Made by a program: the position numbers and the translations under genes
Origin: Rhizaria sp. SCN 62-66
Lineage: Eukaryota; Rhizaria, unplaced
Length of the DNA: 64,000 bases
Assembly: GCA_001724265.1 (NCBI GenBank)
Contig: MEDY01000047.1
Location: forward strand, 45,139-109,138
Direction of reading: 5' to 3'
Part shown: positions 24,601-33,912 of the stretch, one piece after another
Numbering within the stretch: the stretch's first letter is position 1
How the letters are laid out: each line of letters opens with the position of its first letter
Notes under the pieces: generated by a model
What the model saw: only the letters and a program-made list of their open reading frames with translations
Database searches by the model: none
What the model was told of the DNA's origin: nothing

Positions 24601-26783
24601 ATGAGACAGGCACTGGCACTCTCGGCGGCGGTGCCTCCTCGATGGCCTTCCGCGGTGCGCAAATCCAGGATCCCGCGCTCGCGAAGCGCGACGTGCCGGG
24701 AGCCGGCAGCTACAACGTCTCTGGGTACAACGAGACGGGCACCGGCCAGTTGGGCGGTGGTGCTGCTTCGATGGCATTCCGCGGCCCCCAGAACCTCGAT
24801 CCTTCCATCGCTAAGCGTGACGTGCCCGGAGCCGGCTCCTACAACGTGTCCGGTTACAACGAGACTGGCACTGGCCAGCTCGGCGGCGGCGCGGCCTCGA
24901 TGGCGTTCAAGGGCGCGCAGATCCAGGACCCTGCTCTCGCAAAGCGTGACGTGCCCGGAGCCGGCTCCTACAACGTGTCCGGTTACAACGAGACTGGCAC
25001 TGGCCAGCTCGGCGGCGGCGCTGCGTCTATGGCTTTCAAGGGCGCTCAGATCGCGGACCCGGCGGCCCGTACCAAGGACATCCCCGCTGTTGGCGCCTAC
25101 AACGTCGCCGGTTACAATGAGACCGGCACTGGCCAGCTCGGTGGCGGCGCTGCGAGTATGATGTACCGTGGCGCTCAGATTGCTGACCCGGCTGCGCGCA
25201 CGAAGGACATCCCCGCTGTCGGATCTTACCAGGTACGTTATCTTTGTTATTTGTTCCTGCATCAATTTGATATGATATATCGCTGAAATGTTTACTTGCG
25301 CAAATCAGATTGTGATCTGCTTGTCTTTTTTAGTTTTTGCTTCGATCCGTTTATATCTATGGTCTCATTGTGTCACTATGCGACTATTCTGTTTCTATAT
25401 CCGCACGCACAGGTCACACAGTACGGCGAGACCGGCACTGGCACTCTCGGCGGCGGCGCTGCCTCCATGGCCTACCGCGGTGTCCAGACTCTCGACCCGT
25501 CCCTCGCGAAGCGCGACGTGCCCGGCGCCGGCAGCTACAACGTCTGTGGGTACAACGAGACGGGCACTGGCACTCTTGGTGGCGGCGCTGCTAGCATGGC
25601 CTTTAAGGGCGCGCAAATCCAGGATCCCGCGCTCGCGAAGCGCGACGTCCCCGGTGCTGGTTCATACAACGTGTCAGGTTACAACGAGACTGGCACTGGC
25701 CAGCTCGGCGGCGGCGCGGCATCGATGATGTTCAAGGGCGCTCAGATCGCCGATCCCGCGGCTCGCACTCGCGACATCCCCGCTGTCGGCTCTTACCAGG
25801 TACGTGTAAATTACAAACAAGATAACCCAAGGATACTGCACCATAAGACTCACGTAGTATGTTTTCAAATGACTGTTTAATTATATCTTAGATTTTATTT
25901 TTTCATTTCACTCATATCTTTGTGCTATTCTGTTCTCGCTGCAACGCAGGTCACTCAGTACGGCGAGACCGGCACCGGCACGCTTGGCGGCGGCGCAGCT
26001 TCCATGGCTTTCCGTGGCGCCCAGATCGCCGACCCCTCTGCCCGCACTAAGGACATCCCCTCCGTCGGCGCCTACAACGTTGCGGGCTACAACGAGACCG
26101 GCACTGGCACTCTTGGCGGTGGCGCCGCGTCGATGGCATTCCGCGGTGCTCAGATCGCGGACCCTGCCGCGCGCACGAAGGATATCCCTGCTGTTGGCGC
26201 GTACAACGTCGCCGGTTACAACGAGACTGGCACTGGCCAGCTCGGCGGCGGTGCGGCCTCCATGGCTTTCCGCGGGCCTCAGAACCTCGATCCCTCTATC
26301 GCTAAGCGTGACGTCCCCGGTGCTGGCTCGTACAACGTCGCTGGCTATAACGAGACTGGCACTGGCCAGTTGGGTGGTGGCGCTGCCTCGATGGCGTTCA
26401 AGGGCGCCCAGATCCAAGACCCTGCTTTGGCGAAGCGCGACGTCCCCGGAGCCGGCAGCTACAACGTTGCCGGTTACAACGAGACGGGCACCGGCCAGCT
26501 TGGTGGTGGTGCTGCGTCGATGGCGTTCAAGGGTGACCAGATCCAGGATCCCACGGCCGCGACACGTTTCGTCCCCGGTCCCGGCGCGTACCAGGCTAAG
26601 GACGTCGACGAGGCGTTCAGCACGAAGTTAGGCCGCATCCAGGAGTCGCTGCCCAGTGACGTGGACCGCGCGATTGCAGAGGCGATGACGCGCCCGGCCC
26701 CAGCGTCTCGTGAGGCTATTGAGCGCGGGTATGCGATGATTTTGCCCCGTGCGCCCATGGCGGACTTCGGCACCTCGATCTAA
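21614..26783 (+). CDS. Proline-glycine-rich tandem-repeat protein (STPGR/SHIPPO-like), likely axonemal
   Basis: Five exons: 21614-23824, 24036-24260, 24459-25232, 25413-25799 and 25950-26783, all phase 0 (donors GTACGT, GTACGA, GTACGT, GTACGT); 1,476 residues. The first ~450 residues are Ala/Ser/Glu-rich and probably disordered. From about residue 510, PG-rich motifs appear (NPYATFVPRGPPRPH, NTPGPGRYMP, YNVGPGQYN). Residues ~770-1410 are 15 tandem copies of a 43-residue unit with the core DVPGAGSYNV followed by YNETGTGxLGGGAASMAF. PG-rich repeats of this style occur in sperm-tail/SHIPPO proteins bound to axonemal microtubules, so a flagellar cytoskeleton role is inferred, not shown. Exons 3 and 4 are exactly six and three repeat units long. 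The ATG at 21614 is the first in frame after a pyrimidine-rich leader. The gene model is strong; the family name is less so. Confidence 0.78.
24141..26595 (+). repeat. 15-unit, 129-nt coding tandem repeat interrupted by three introns
   Basis: Units are 43 codons. One lies in exon 2, six in exon 3 (774 nt), three in exon 4 (387 nt) and five in exon 5. Three unit types recur: QIQDPALAKRD (A), QIADPAARTKD (B) and PQNLDPSIAKRD or its variant (C), with the order C-A-B seen in exons 3 and 4. Neighbouring units are nearly identical at the DNA level. Each intron falls at the same codon boundary, after SYQ. Confidence 0.95.
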
Positions 26784-27998
26784 GTACTCGCCGCGGTCTA
26801 AGTGAAGCAGTGCTTGTTTGGTGCTGTTAAGCGCTCATAAATGTGAACATGTGTGAGTGTTGAATTGCGCTGTGTTGCCGCGAGTTGATTGATTGCTTTG
26901 ATGTTGATGTAGCGAAATGAGCCAATGTTGTGGTTTTGATTTGTTTGCGTCTATCTTTTCTTGTTGCTGATACGTATCCTTGCCTGTGTAGCACTGCCGC
27001 ACACATCAAAGTTGAGATCGCGTTGAAAGTGAGAATTATCGAAACGAATGCACAACTGTCATGAATGCCCACACATTGACTTCGCTTATGCTCAGTTTTC
27101 AATCAAGAAGATTCCTTGCGCGCACACACGCGAACCTCTACGAACTTTGACACTACTGGTGGCACTTGTGTTATTGCTCACGCTTAATTTAACATGCATC
27201 TTATGATGCATTGATGAGTACTCAGATTGAGCATGGATAACGATGCCCTCTTGCTTGTTCTCACTCGTTTTTACTTTGGATGTTAGTGTTGAGCTGATGT
27301 TGACACAGCTATTTCGTTGTTCGTCGCAGCATGCAACTAATTATAACTATTGTTTGCAAGAATACGATCGGTCACTTGTATGTCGTCGTGTTATCTTGTG
27401 TTTTCCTCCGTATTCTCTCTCTCAACCTCATTTTCTCTCTCTCCATATTGCCTGTATACCTTTGTCAGTCGTCCCTCTCGCTCTCTTTTCTCCATTCATT
27501 GTCTGTTTTAGTTTGTCATGCAAGCCCCAGTCGCTGTATTTGGCGTCGGAGCTGTAATTGTAGTAGAAATAGTTTTAGCAGTGTTATAGTTCAGCCGCCA
27601 TGTGTGCGTGCACGTGTTGATCGTAGTGGTCACATCAACACAGTGCTGGCAATTGTTTCAAAGCACGGGATTTGTTGTAAGTACTGTATTTTCTTAAAAC
27701 AAATCAAACCCAAAAACTCACAAACACAAACGAAAGTATGTCGTTGATGAACGTGTTTCTAAACTGTATCAAAGATATCTTAATAAAGTTATTCAAATAT
27801 CCAACTTCAAACATCCTTCATCTGGCCCTTGCAATGGATCTTCTTGATCTTAAATATAATCGTACGATTGACCATGATGAGCTGCATTCATTCATGCCGT
27901 CTTGAAAGCACATCATGTACAACTGTTCACTTTCACAGACAAGCACAAGTAATGTACAGTCTGTGGGGTGTGGATTTGTGGACGATGCTGTCCACTGT
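26784..27998. other. Convergent 3' region downstream of the PG-rich repeat gene
   Basis: 1,215 bp of AT-rich sequence. Open frames here (for example around 27243-27747) have T-rich, non-coding-like composition. No gene, RNA or repeat supported. Confidence 0.55.
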
Positions 27999-28313
27999 TC
28001 ATTGTTCATGGTCCCTGTTGACAGTCATATGCTTCGCCGTAACAATCGGCACTTCCGCAATCAACCGACCGTGGCTGTCTTTGCCGCTCTCAAAGGGGTT
28101 CCACCGGTGCAAATACGACGCAACGCCGCCGTAGTTGCCCTCATCAAACGCCTTTTCAGTGCCCACCGGTGTCGGTGCGAGGATATAGCTGTTATCCAAC
28201 CGTGACTGTCCCCAGGCGTTCCCAGCACCGTCGCTGAAGTACGCACCTTCACTCAGCGCGTACGTGTTCGCATTGCTAGTGTTGTTCGCGTGTGCACTAT
28301 GTAGCTGATGCAT
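27999..28313 (-). CDS. In-frame coding-like extension after the TAG stop
   Basis: 104 codons in the same frame as the preceding gene, starting immediately after its TAG with an ATG and ending at TGA. The composition resembles the window's real proteins (ANTYALSEGAYFSDGAGNAW, NYGGVASYLHRWNPFESG), with varied residues and GC-rich third positions rather than shadow-frame monotony. It is probably the C-terminal part of one 295-codon protein reached by readthrough or a sense TAG. Alternatives are a premature stop, a sequencing error, a 21-nt GT...AG mini-intron (GTAGATG...CATAG) that would remove the stop in frame, or stop-start reinitiation. No function recognised. Confidence 0.5.
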   Translation of the reverse strand: MHQLHSAHANNTSNANTYALSEGAYFSDGAGNAWGQSRLDNSYILAPTPVGTEKAFDEGNYGGVASYLHRWNPFESGKDSHGRLIAEVPIVTAKHMTVNRDHEQ

Positions 28314-28886
28314 CTACCGGTCTTGCGCGCTGTTGGCGTTGGTGTTGCTGCTGTTGCCGTTGACGATGGCGGCGTCATAAGCCTGGCGCGCGCTATCCAT
28401 GCTATACTGGCCGTCAAGCGCCTTCTGCTGCATGCGGAAGTAGTAGTCCGCCGGCACAGGCACCGGTTTCGCGCCCTCACCGTCTACAAAGCGGACCTGC
28501 GCGTTCAACGGCATGTACACGACACTGGGGAAAGCAGTGGGGAAGAGCATTTTGGCGAGGATACGCGCGAGTTGGAAGCCGACGCCGTATGCCATGCCGG
28601 CGATTACCTGCTTAAACATGAAGGGCCGCGCGAGGTCCCAGATCACGAGCGCGGCGCGGAGCCAGTTGCGGAAGAAGCGTTTGATGGTGTCGAGCCATGT
28701 GGGAGGACGGCAGTGCGAAGGGCAGGAGCACGTGCAAACGGCGTCGGGGGCAAATTGCGCGGTGATGTTAAGCGCGCGAAGGGTCGTGGGGCCTGTGAGT
28801 GGTGCGGGGGCGATCGGGGCGGCCACGGGGAGTGCGGCGGGCGTCGCGGGGGCAGCGGGTGCGGAGGACCCGGTGGCGGTGGACAT
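28314..28886 (-). CDS. Protein of unknown function, ending at an in-frame TAG
   Basis: 190 residues up to the TAG at 28316-28314; not recognised. The N-terminal ~45 residues are Ala/Pro/Thr-rich. A short Cys cluster (CTCSCPSHC, near 51-59) precedes an aromatic/hydrophobic stretch (FFRNWLRAALVIWDLARPF, then FKQVIAGMAYGVGFQLARILAKMLFP, about residues 70-115) that could be amphipathic or one membrane segment. After VVYMPLNAQVRFVDG comes a hydrophilic tail. This is the only gene in the window ending in TAG; all other stops are TAA or TGA. The frame continues beyond it as coding-like sequence (next entry). The ATG at 28886 is the first available. It diverges from the hydrolase gene at 29555. Confidence 0.65.
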   Translation of the reverse strand: MSTATGSSAPAAPATPAALPVAAPIAPAPLTGPTTLRALNITAQFAPDAVCTCSCPSHCRPPTWLDTIKRFFRNWLRAALVIWDLARPFMFKQVIAGMAYGVGFQLARILAKMLFPTAFPSVVYMPLNAQVRFVDGEGAKPVPVPADYYFRMQQKALDGQYSMDSARQAYDAAIVNGNSSNTNANSAQDR

Positions 28887-29554
28887 TCAGAACCGGGTAT
28901 ATAACGGTAGTATAAGTCGCTCAAGCAGTGATAAGTTGCGTCAGTGATTAATTTCTTGGTTTCTGTTTGTGGGTAAGTATTTCGATGTGAAGGGAATTGT
29001 TTGCGTGAGATACAGTGTGTTTTCGGGGATGGTGCGGAGGCAAGTGGTGTGACAGCGCGGTGAGCTGTTGGGGAAAGACGCATAGCGCGCGATCATAAGG
29101 GATCATTGGAATATAATTTAAGTATGGCATAGATAACTCCTTATAAGAACATATATACGGCGTGCATTGCTAATTGACGATTGCACATGTGTCTACAGAA
29201 GAGGCAATCGGTCCTTCGCGCCATCGCTCTTTGACTTGAGGCTGGTTCGAGCCTGGCCGAGTCGGGTGAGTCAGCGTGCCAAAGTTTGATATTTCCGAGA
29301 TCCATTCCAGTCTGCCCACGTCCGTTGTGTGACTTCTGTTTCGATTATCCTTATGTACTTGCTGTGATCTGCATTATATTAATTGAAAACCACTCTACAG
29401 CTCCGAGATTGTGCTACCATGTCTCTTAATTCCACTCGCCTCACCGCTCTCTCCACTCGCGTGCCTTTCCAATCCCCTCCAGACAAGCTTCATCTCTTCC
29501 AGTCACTGCCACACACCCATCCCCTACCCACACTTTTCCCCACTCCTCATCCCG
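28887..29554. promoter_or_regulatory. Divergent promoter region, TAG gene and MBL-fold hydrolase
   Basis: 668 bp between diverging starts; the ~130 bases before 29555 are strongly C/T-rich. A T-arm-like sequence near 29243 lacks a matching acceptor stem and is not called a tRNA. Confidence 0.5.
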
Positions 29555-30717
29555 ATGGGTCAAGCAGTTTCCGTCGCGTTCTGCCCCGGCAACCGCCCGA
29601 AGCGCGGCGCTGACGGCGAAGACGCCGCCGACTCGGCCGCTCCCTCCCCCGTTGGCGCCGGCGCTGGCGCCACAGCCGACGGTTACGACCTCGAGGCCCA
29701 GATTCTGCCGCCCAGCTCCAAGGCCGCCGCTGCTGCTGCCGCCGCCGGTGGCAGCGCTGGCAACTCAGCGCTGTGCGGTGTGATCGACGCTAACGGCCAG
29801 CCCAAGTGCAACTGCGCCGAGTCTGGCCACGCCCACGGTCTCTCGGCCGCCACGACCGCCGCGGCGGCCGCGCTGCTGCCGTCGGCCAACGTCGGCACCG
29901 ACGTCGTCGCCCCGTTTAAGCCGCTGCTGTTCACCATGGCCGTTGGTCCCCTGCAGTGCAATATGAGCATCGTTGGCGACCCCGTGACCAAGGAGGCAGT
30001 TTTGGTTGACCCGGGAGGCGACGCGGGCAAGATTATCGAGAAGATCACCGAGATGGGCGTTAAGATTACTAAGATTCTCATCACGCACGCGCATTTTGAC
30101 CACTTTCTCGCGGCGGGTGAGCTCAGGAAGGAGACGGGCGCTCAAGTCTTCCTTCACCAGGTAAGCAGCAATCTTGCTACTTTTTACTTATCTTGCTTTA
30201 TCTCAATCATATCTTGCATTTGAAATCTAGATTTAAATTTCTACGTGTATTATGACATCTAACATTGAAATGCTTTTTTTTTTCTTTTTCTTTTTATTAA
30301 CGTGATATATAGGCGGACCGCGTGCTGTGGGAGTTCCTGCCCATGCAGCTCCGCATGCTCGGCATGGTTCTCTCCCGCGAAGCCATCGCCGACATCGGCA
30401 AGCCCGACGCATGGCTGACCGACAAGATGCAGCTCGGTCTCCTTGACGGCGTCGTTATCCACACGCCGGGACACTCGGAGGGCTCGTGCTGCTTCTACTT
30501 CCACGACTCACGCCTCCTGTTAGCAGGTGACACGCTTTTCCGCGGTGCTGTCGGCCGGTCGGACATGCTTGGCGGATCCCCCGAGAAGCTTAAGGACTCG
30601 ATTGTCAACAAGTTGTACACGCTGCCCGATGAAGTGACTGTGATCACTGGGCACGGACCGAGCACGATGATTGGGCATGAGAAGCGCAACAACAGCTACA
30701 TTCGCGCTGAGCTGTGA
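29555..30717 (+). CDS. Metallo-beta-lactamase-fold hydrolase (glyoxalase II-like) with N-myristoylation motif
   Basis: Two exons, 29555-30160 and 30313-30717, phase 0 across a 152-nt GTAAGC...AG intron; 336 residues. The metal-binding THAHFDH (His178, His180, Asp182, His183), HTPGHSEGSCCFYF, LLAGDTLFRGAVGRSD and ITGHGPSTMIGHEK form the complete MBL metal site. The pattern is closest to YcbL/glyoxalase II-like thioester hydrolases; substrate is inferred only. An N-terminal ~125-residue extension is Ala/Gly-rich and starts MGQAVSVAFC: Gly2 with Ser6 fits N-myristoylation, and Cys10 could be palmitoylated, which would place the enzyme at a membrane. The ATG at 29555 was chosen because it creates this motif; the upstream frame has no ATG and is a pyrimidine-rich leader. 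Confidence 0.9.
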
Positions 30718-31326
30718 GTCACTACTTGAGTCACAGGATGACTAGAATGATATTTTATCGTTTAGATTATGAATATTGTATGATAGACCGGTGATAGAAT
30801 GTGGAAGCTAATATGAGGGCCTATATAGCCCTTTTTTCCTTCTTTGGAACACTCTCCAATACAATTTCATGATTAACAACAACGTCAACGCAGCAAGCGC
30901 AGCCGTCACTTTCACCCTTGCATCATGTTGTGGTGCCATTGCAAAATTTGTTTTGTTGACATTGACGATATAGTTTTGAATGAATGTGTTGTATATTCTT
31001 TGTGAGAAACAGACTCGCCTCTAGCTGTCAACATCACCATCGTCATCATAATCCCGGGAATAACTGTGCAACACAGAGAACACCACGAGAGCAACAACAA
31101 AGAGTGGTATTGAACTGCAAGAGCAGTCCAATTGTGAACGTTAATACTACATCTAATACAACGACGGAAGAAAGAGCGAGATGAACATTTGCGTCCATGC
31201 AGCAAGAGTGTGAACTCTCAACAACACACACGCGCTAATAGTCATCTCAGCACCACAGAACCAAACCCCAGCCTAACAATTTACAGCTGACATCGTGATT
31301 GCAGTTGTATGTCACCGTCGTCGCGC
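30718..31326. other. Convergent 3' region, MBL-fold gene and secreted basic protein gene
   Basis: 609 bp of mixed AT-rich DNA between convergent stops; no gene or repeat recognised. Confidence 0.55.
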
Positions 31327-33475
31327 TTAGAACGCGATGTTGCCGTTGGCAGCATCCGTCTCGGCAGCGTTACGGTTGGCCTTGATCTTCTCAAGCTCCT
31401 TGGCCGCAGACTCGAGGTCAGCCATGGTCTTGACGTACTTGTCAACCATAGGCTTGCAGGCCTTGGTCTTGAGCTCAGCCTCAGCGCAGTCACCATCAGT
31501 CTTGGCGGCCTTGAGGCACTGCTTGACCTTCTTGTCGGCGGCCTGGCACTCCTTGAACTCAGCCTGCTTCTCCTGGATGAACTTCTGCTTGGGCTTCATC
31601 TTGTTCGACTGCTTGTCAGCCTCAGCACCGAGCTTCTGGGCCTCCTCATCGAGCAGCTGGAGGTCGCGGACCTGCTTGCCGAGCTTGGCAGCCTTGTTGG
31701 CAGAGAAATCAGTCGCGGCGACAAACTTGTTGCACTTAGCCTTGGCGACGTTGCAGTCGCCCTTGGCAAGAACACCGGGCATAGCGCAGGTCTTGACGAC
31801 GAGGCCGCACTGCTTGACAGCGCGCTCAATCTTGGCCTTGGCAACCTTGGCGTGGAAGCACGCCTTCTTGGAGATCTGGCACGTGCGGAGGTTGACACCC
31901 TGGCCACTGCACGACTTCTCAGAGCTAGCGCAGACGTCAGAGGCGTCCTTGGTGAGCAGGTTCTGGCGGGCCTCAAGCTCGGCAGACTCGACAGGGACAA
32001 ACTTGTCGAGGCGCTTGTTAACGCGGTCCTCCCACACCCAGGCGTTCTTGGACGCGACGATACCGGCGGACTCGGGCTCAGTGTTGACGACCTTGGTGAG
32101 CTTCTTGCGGAGCGACGCGTTGTCGCCCTTGAGCAGAGTCTGGTCGCGCTTGGGGGCAAACTTCTTGCCACCCTTCTTGCCGGCGATGCGGGCGCGGCGG
32201 GGCGCGGCACGGCGGGCAGACTTGCGGGCACGGGAGTGCTTCTTGCCAGCGGCACGCTTGCCACGGCGGGCCTTCTTGGTGGCCTTCTTGGCCTTGCGGT
32301 TGGACGCCTTGGCCTTCTTGAGGGTGCGCTTGGGGTGCTTGATGGCCTTCTTGATGGCCGAGACCTTCATGCCGGTGGACTTAGCAAGCTTCTTAAGCTG
32401 AGCCTTGGACTTGAGCACCTTGGACTTGAGGGCAGCACCGCCCTTCTTGAACTGGGTGGCGAGCTTCTTGAGAACACCGTTCTTCTTGGTGACACGGGCC
32501 TGACGACGCTTAGCACGAGTGACGCGGCGGGTGGCACGCTTCTTGGCAGCGGCGGTGCGGCGAGCAGCACGCTTGGGGGCCGCACGACGGGGGCCAGCAC
32601 GACGAGGACCAGCACGACGAGGAGCGTGCTTGGGGGCATGCCTGCGGGCAGCAGGCTTGGCAGCGGCGGGCTTGCGAGCGCGGCGGCGGCGGCGGCGACG
32701 ACGGCCAGAGTCAGCCTCATACTCGGCATCGGCCTCGACCTCAGAGTCAAGGGCCATCAGAGCCTCGGACTCAGCGTCAACCTCAGCCTCAGCCTCGGTC
32801 TCGATGAGGGAGTCTGTGGTCAGGTGGCAACAATAGGTGCAGGTGGAGGGAAAAAGATGTGAGAATAAGAGTAGAGCGAGTAAGCTTCTAGGGACAAATA
32901 ATCATGCGAAGAATCGACGCGGAAGTGGAGGTTCTAGAGCGGTAAAGTGCAAGGGGCAGGGAACAGGGGCAGGGGCAAAGGGGGACACAAAGACGTACAG
33001 GGCTTCTCGGCGTTGACAAAGTCATCGACGGCAACCTCAGAGGACACCTCGAAGGCTATAGAGAGGATAGAAGAAGGCAAGGAAAGGCGAGAAAGGGGTA
33101 ACCGTGAGCAGGGAAGGTCGTAAAAGGGGGGTGGGAAGGGGCGGCGAGAAAGGAGCTCGGGCTGGTGAGGGTGAGGGGCCTCAGAAAACAAAGCTTGGTC
33201 AGTGCCGACAAAGCCCATGCAAGAGATTTGCGGATAGATTGAGGCACTGCTTCGAGCTAGTAAAAACTATTAGTTGGATGGCAATATCGGTTCAGGCCCT
33301 GAGTGGAGCAGACAAAGGGGCAAGAGAGGGCGAGGGGGGCACCAAGTCTCAAGGAGCCACCACTCGCGGGCAAAAAGGGTTCATACAGCGCACAAGGAGC
33401 GGGAAACGTACCGAACGACGAGCCAACAACGGCAGCGAACGCCAGAGCAAACAGGAAGGCAAGAGAAGACTTCAT
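31327..33475 (-). CDS. Secreted histone-like Arg/Lys/Ala-rich protein with patterned cysteines
   Basis: Three exons: 33475-33412, 33055-32999 and 32813-31327; the introns (GTACGT donors; 356 and 185 nt) split an Ala and a Tyr codon. 535 residues, function unknown. Residues 1-22 (MKSSLAFLFALAFAAVVGSSF...) are a classical signal peptide encoded almost exactly by exon 1. Residues ~23-75 are strongly acidic (Glu/Asp/Ala). A run of eight Arg (about 77-84) starts a ~200-residue Lys/Arg/Ala-rich region resembling histone H1 or protamine tails. The C-terminal ~190 residues are helical, Lys/Ala/Glu-rich, with 12 cysteines: four C-x6-C pairs then two C-x9-C pairs, suggesting disulfide-braced helical hairpins. 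The acidic part could mask the basic part until cleavage at the polybasic site (inference). Cell-wall, extrusome or antimicrobial roles are possible. The purine-rich plus strand of intron 1 is unusual. Confidence 0.75.
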
Positions 33476-33912
33476 TTCGCTCGTACACGATTGGCAATGA
33501 TCCTCAAAATTTCCGCCCCCTGATCTCCCACTGGGGCTCCAGTGGGCTGGGCCAGCGACCGAGCCCACAGTCGCCAGAAGCTCCAATGCCCACGGTCCCT
33601 CAAAGTTTGGTCGCCTCTCGGTGCGAAAGTTAGGCCGGAGCTAATTGAGAGTGTCAATTATATATATCAAGACTATTATGAAAATACAAATAAGTTGGTG
33701 TTTTAGAACTAGTGAAACGTGTATTACCGCACACCCCGGGAATTTTCCCGCCAATAGCGCGGCAAGGTGGTATATTTTCTTCTTTTATGTTTTTACGGTG
33801 AGCCCTCGTGAAGCTGTTTACGAACGATTATGTGACTAAAGAACGTATAAATGAAAGGTTTTTGTTTGTTATTGAAGTATTATTATTTTTCAAGTGTTAT
33901 GCGCTTTGTTAT
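33476..33912. promoter_or_regulatory. Intergenic region, promoter of the secreted basic protein and 3' end of Nop56
   Basis: 437 bp between two minus-strand genes, containing the upstream region of the gene starting at 33475. It includes an E2F-like site followed by CCAAT near 33743-33755. Confidence 0.45.
33743..33755. promoter_or_regulatory. E2F-like TTTTCCCGCC overlapping CCAAT
   Basis: The sequence fits the E2F/DP consensus TTTSSCGC and overlaps a CCAAT pentamer, about 270 bp upstream of the secreted basic protein's start. A cell-cycle promoter element is possible; a chance match cannot be excluded. Confidence 0.35.

Noticed and set aside
28308-28904. 198-codon plus-strand open frame opposite the TAG gene
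   Set aside because: Gly/Arg/Val-rich antisense pattern; the minus strand has the better start, composition and continuation.
29240-29275. Possible tRNA T arm (GGTTCGAGCC)
   Set aside because: A five-pair T stem is possible, but the 3' acceptor half CGAGTCG has no complement at the right distance upstream.
31309-32862. 517-codon plus-strand open frame opposite the secreted basic protein
   Set aside because: Its Leu/Gly/Val-rich monotony is the antisense of Lys/Ala/Arg codons; the minus-strand model has a signal peptide, splice sites and patterned Cys.
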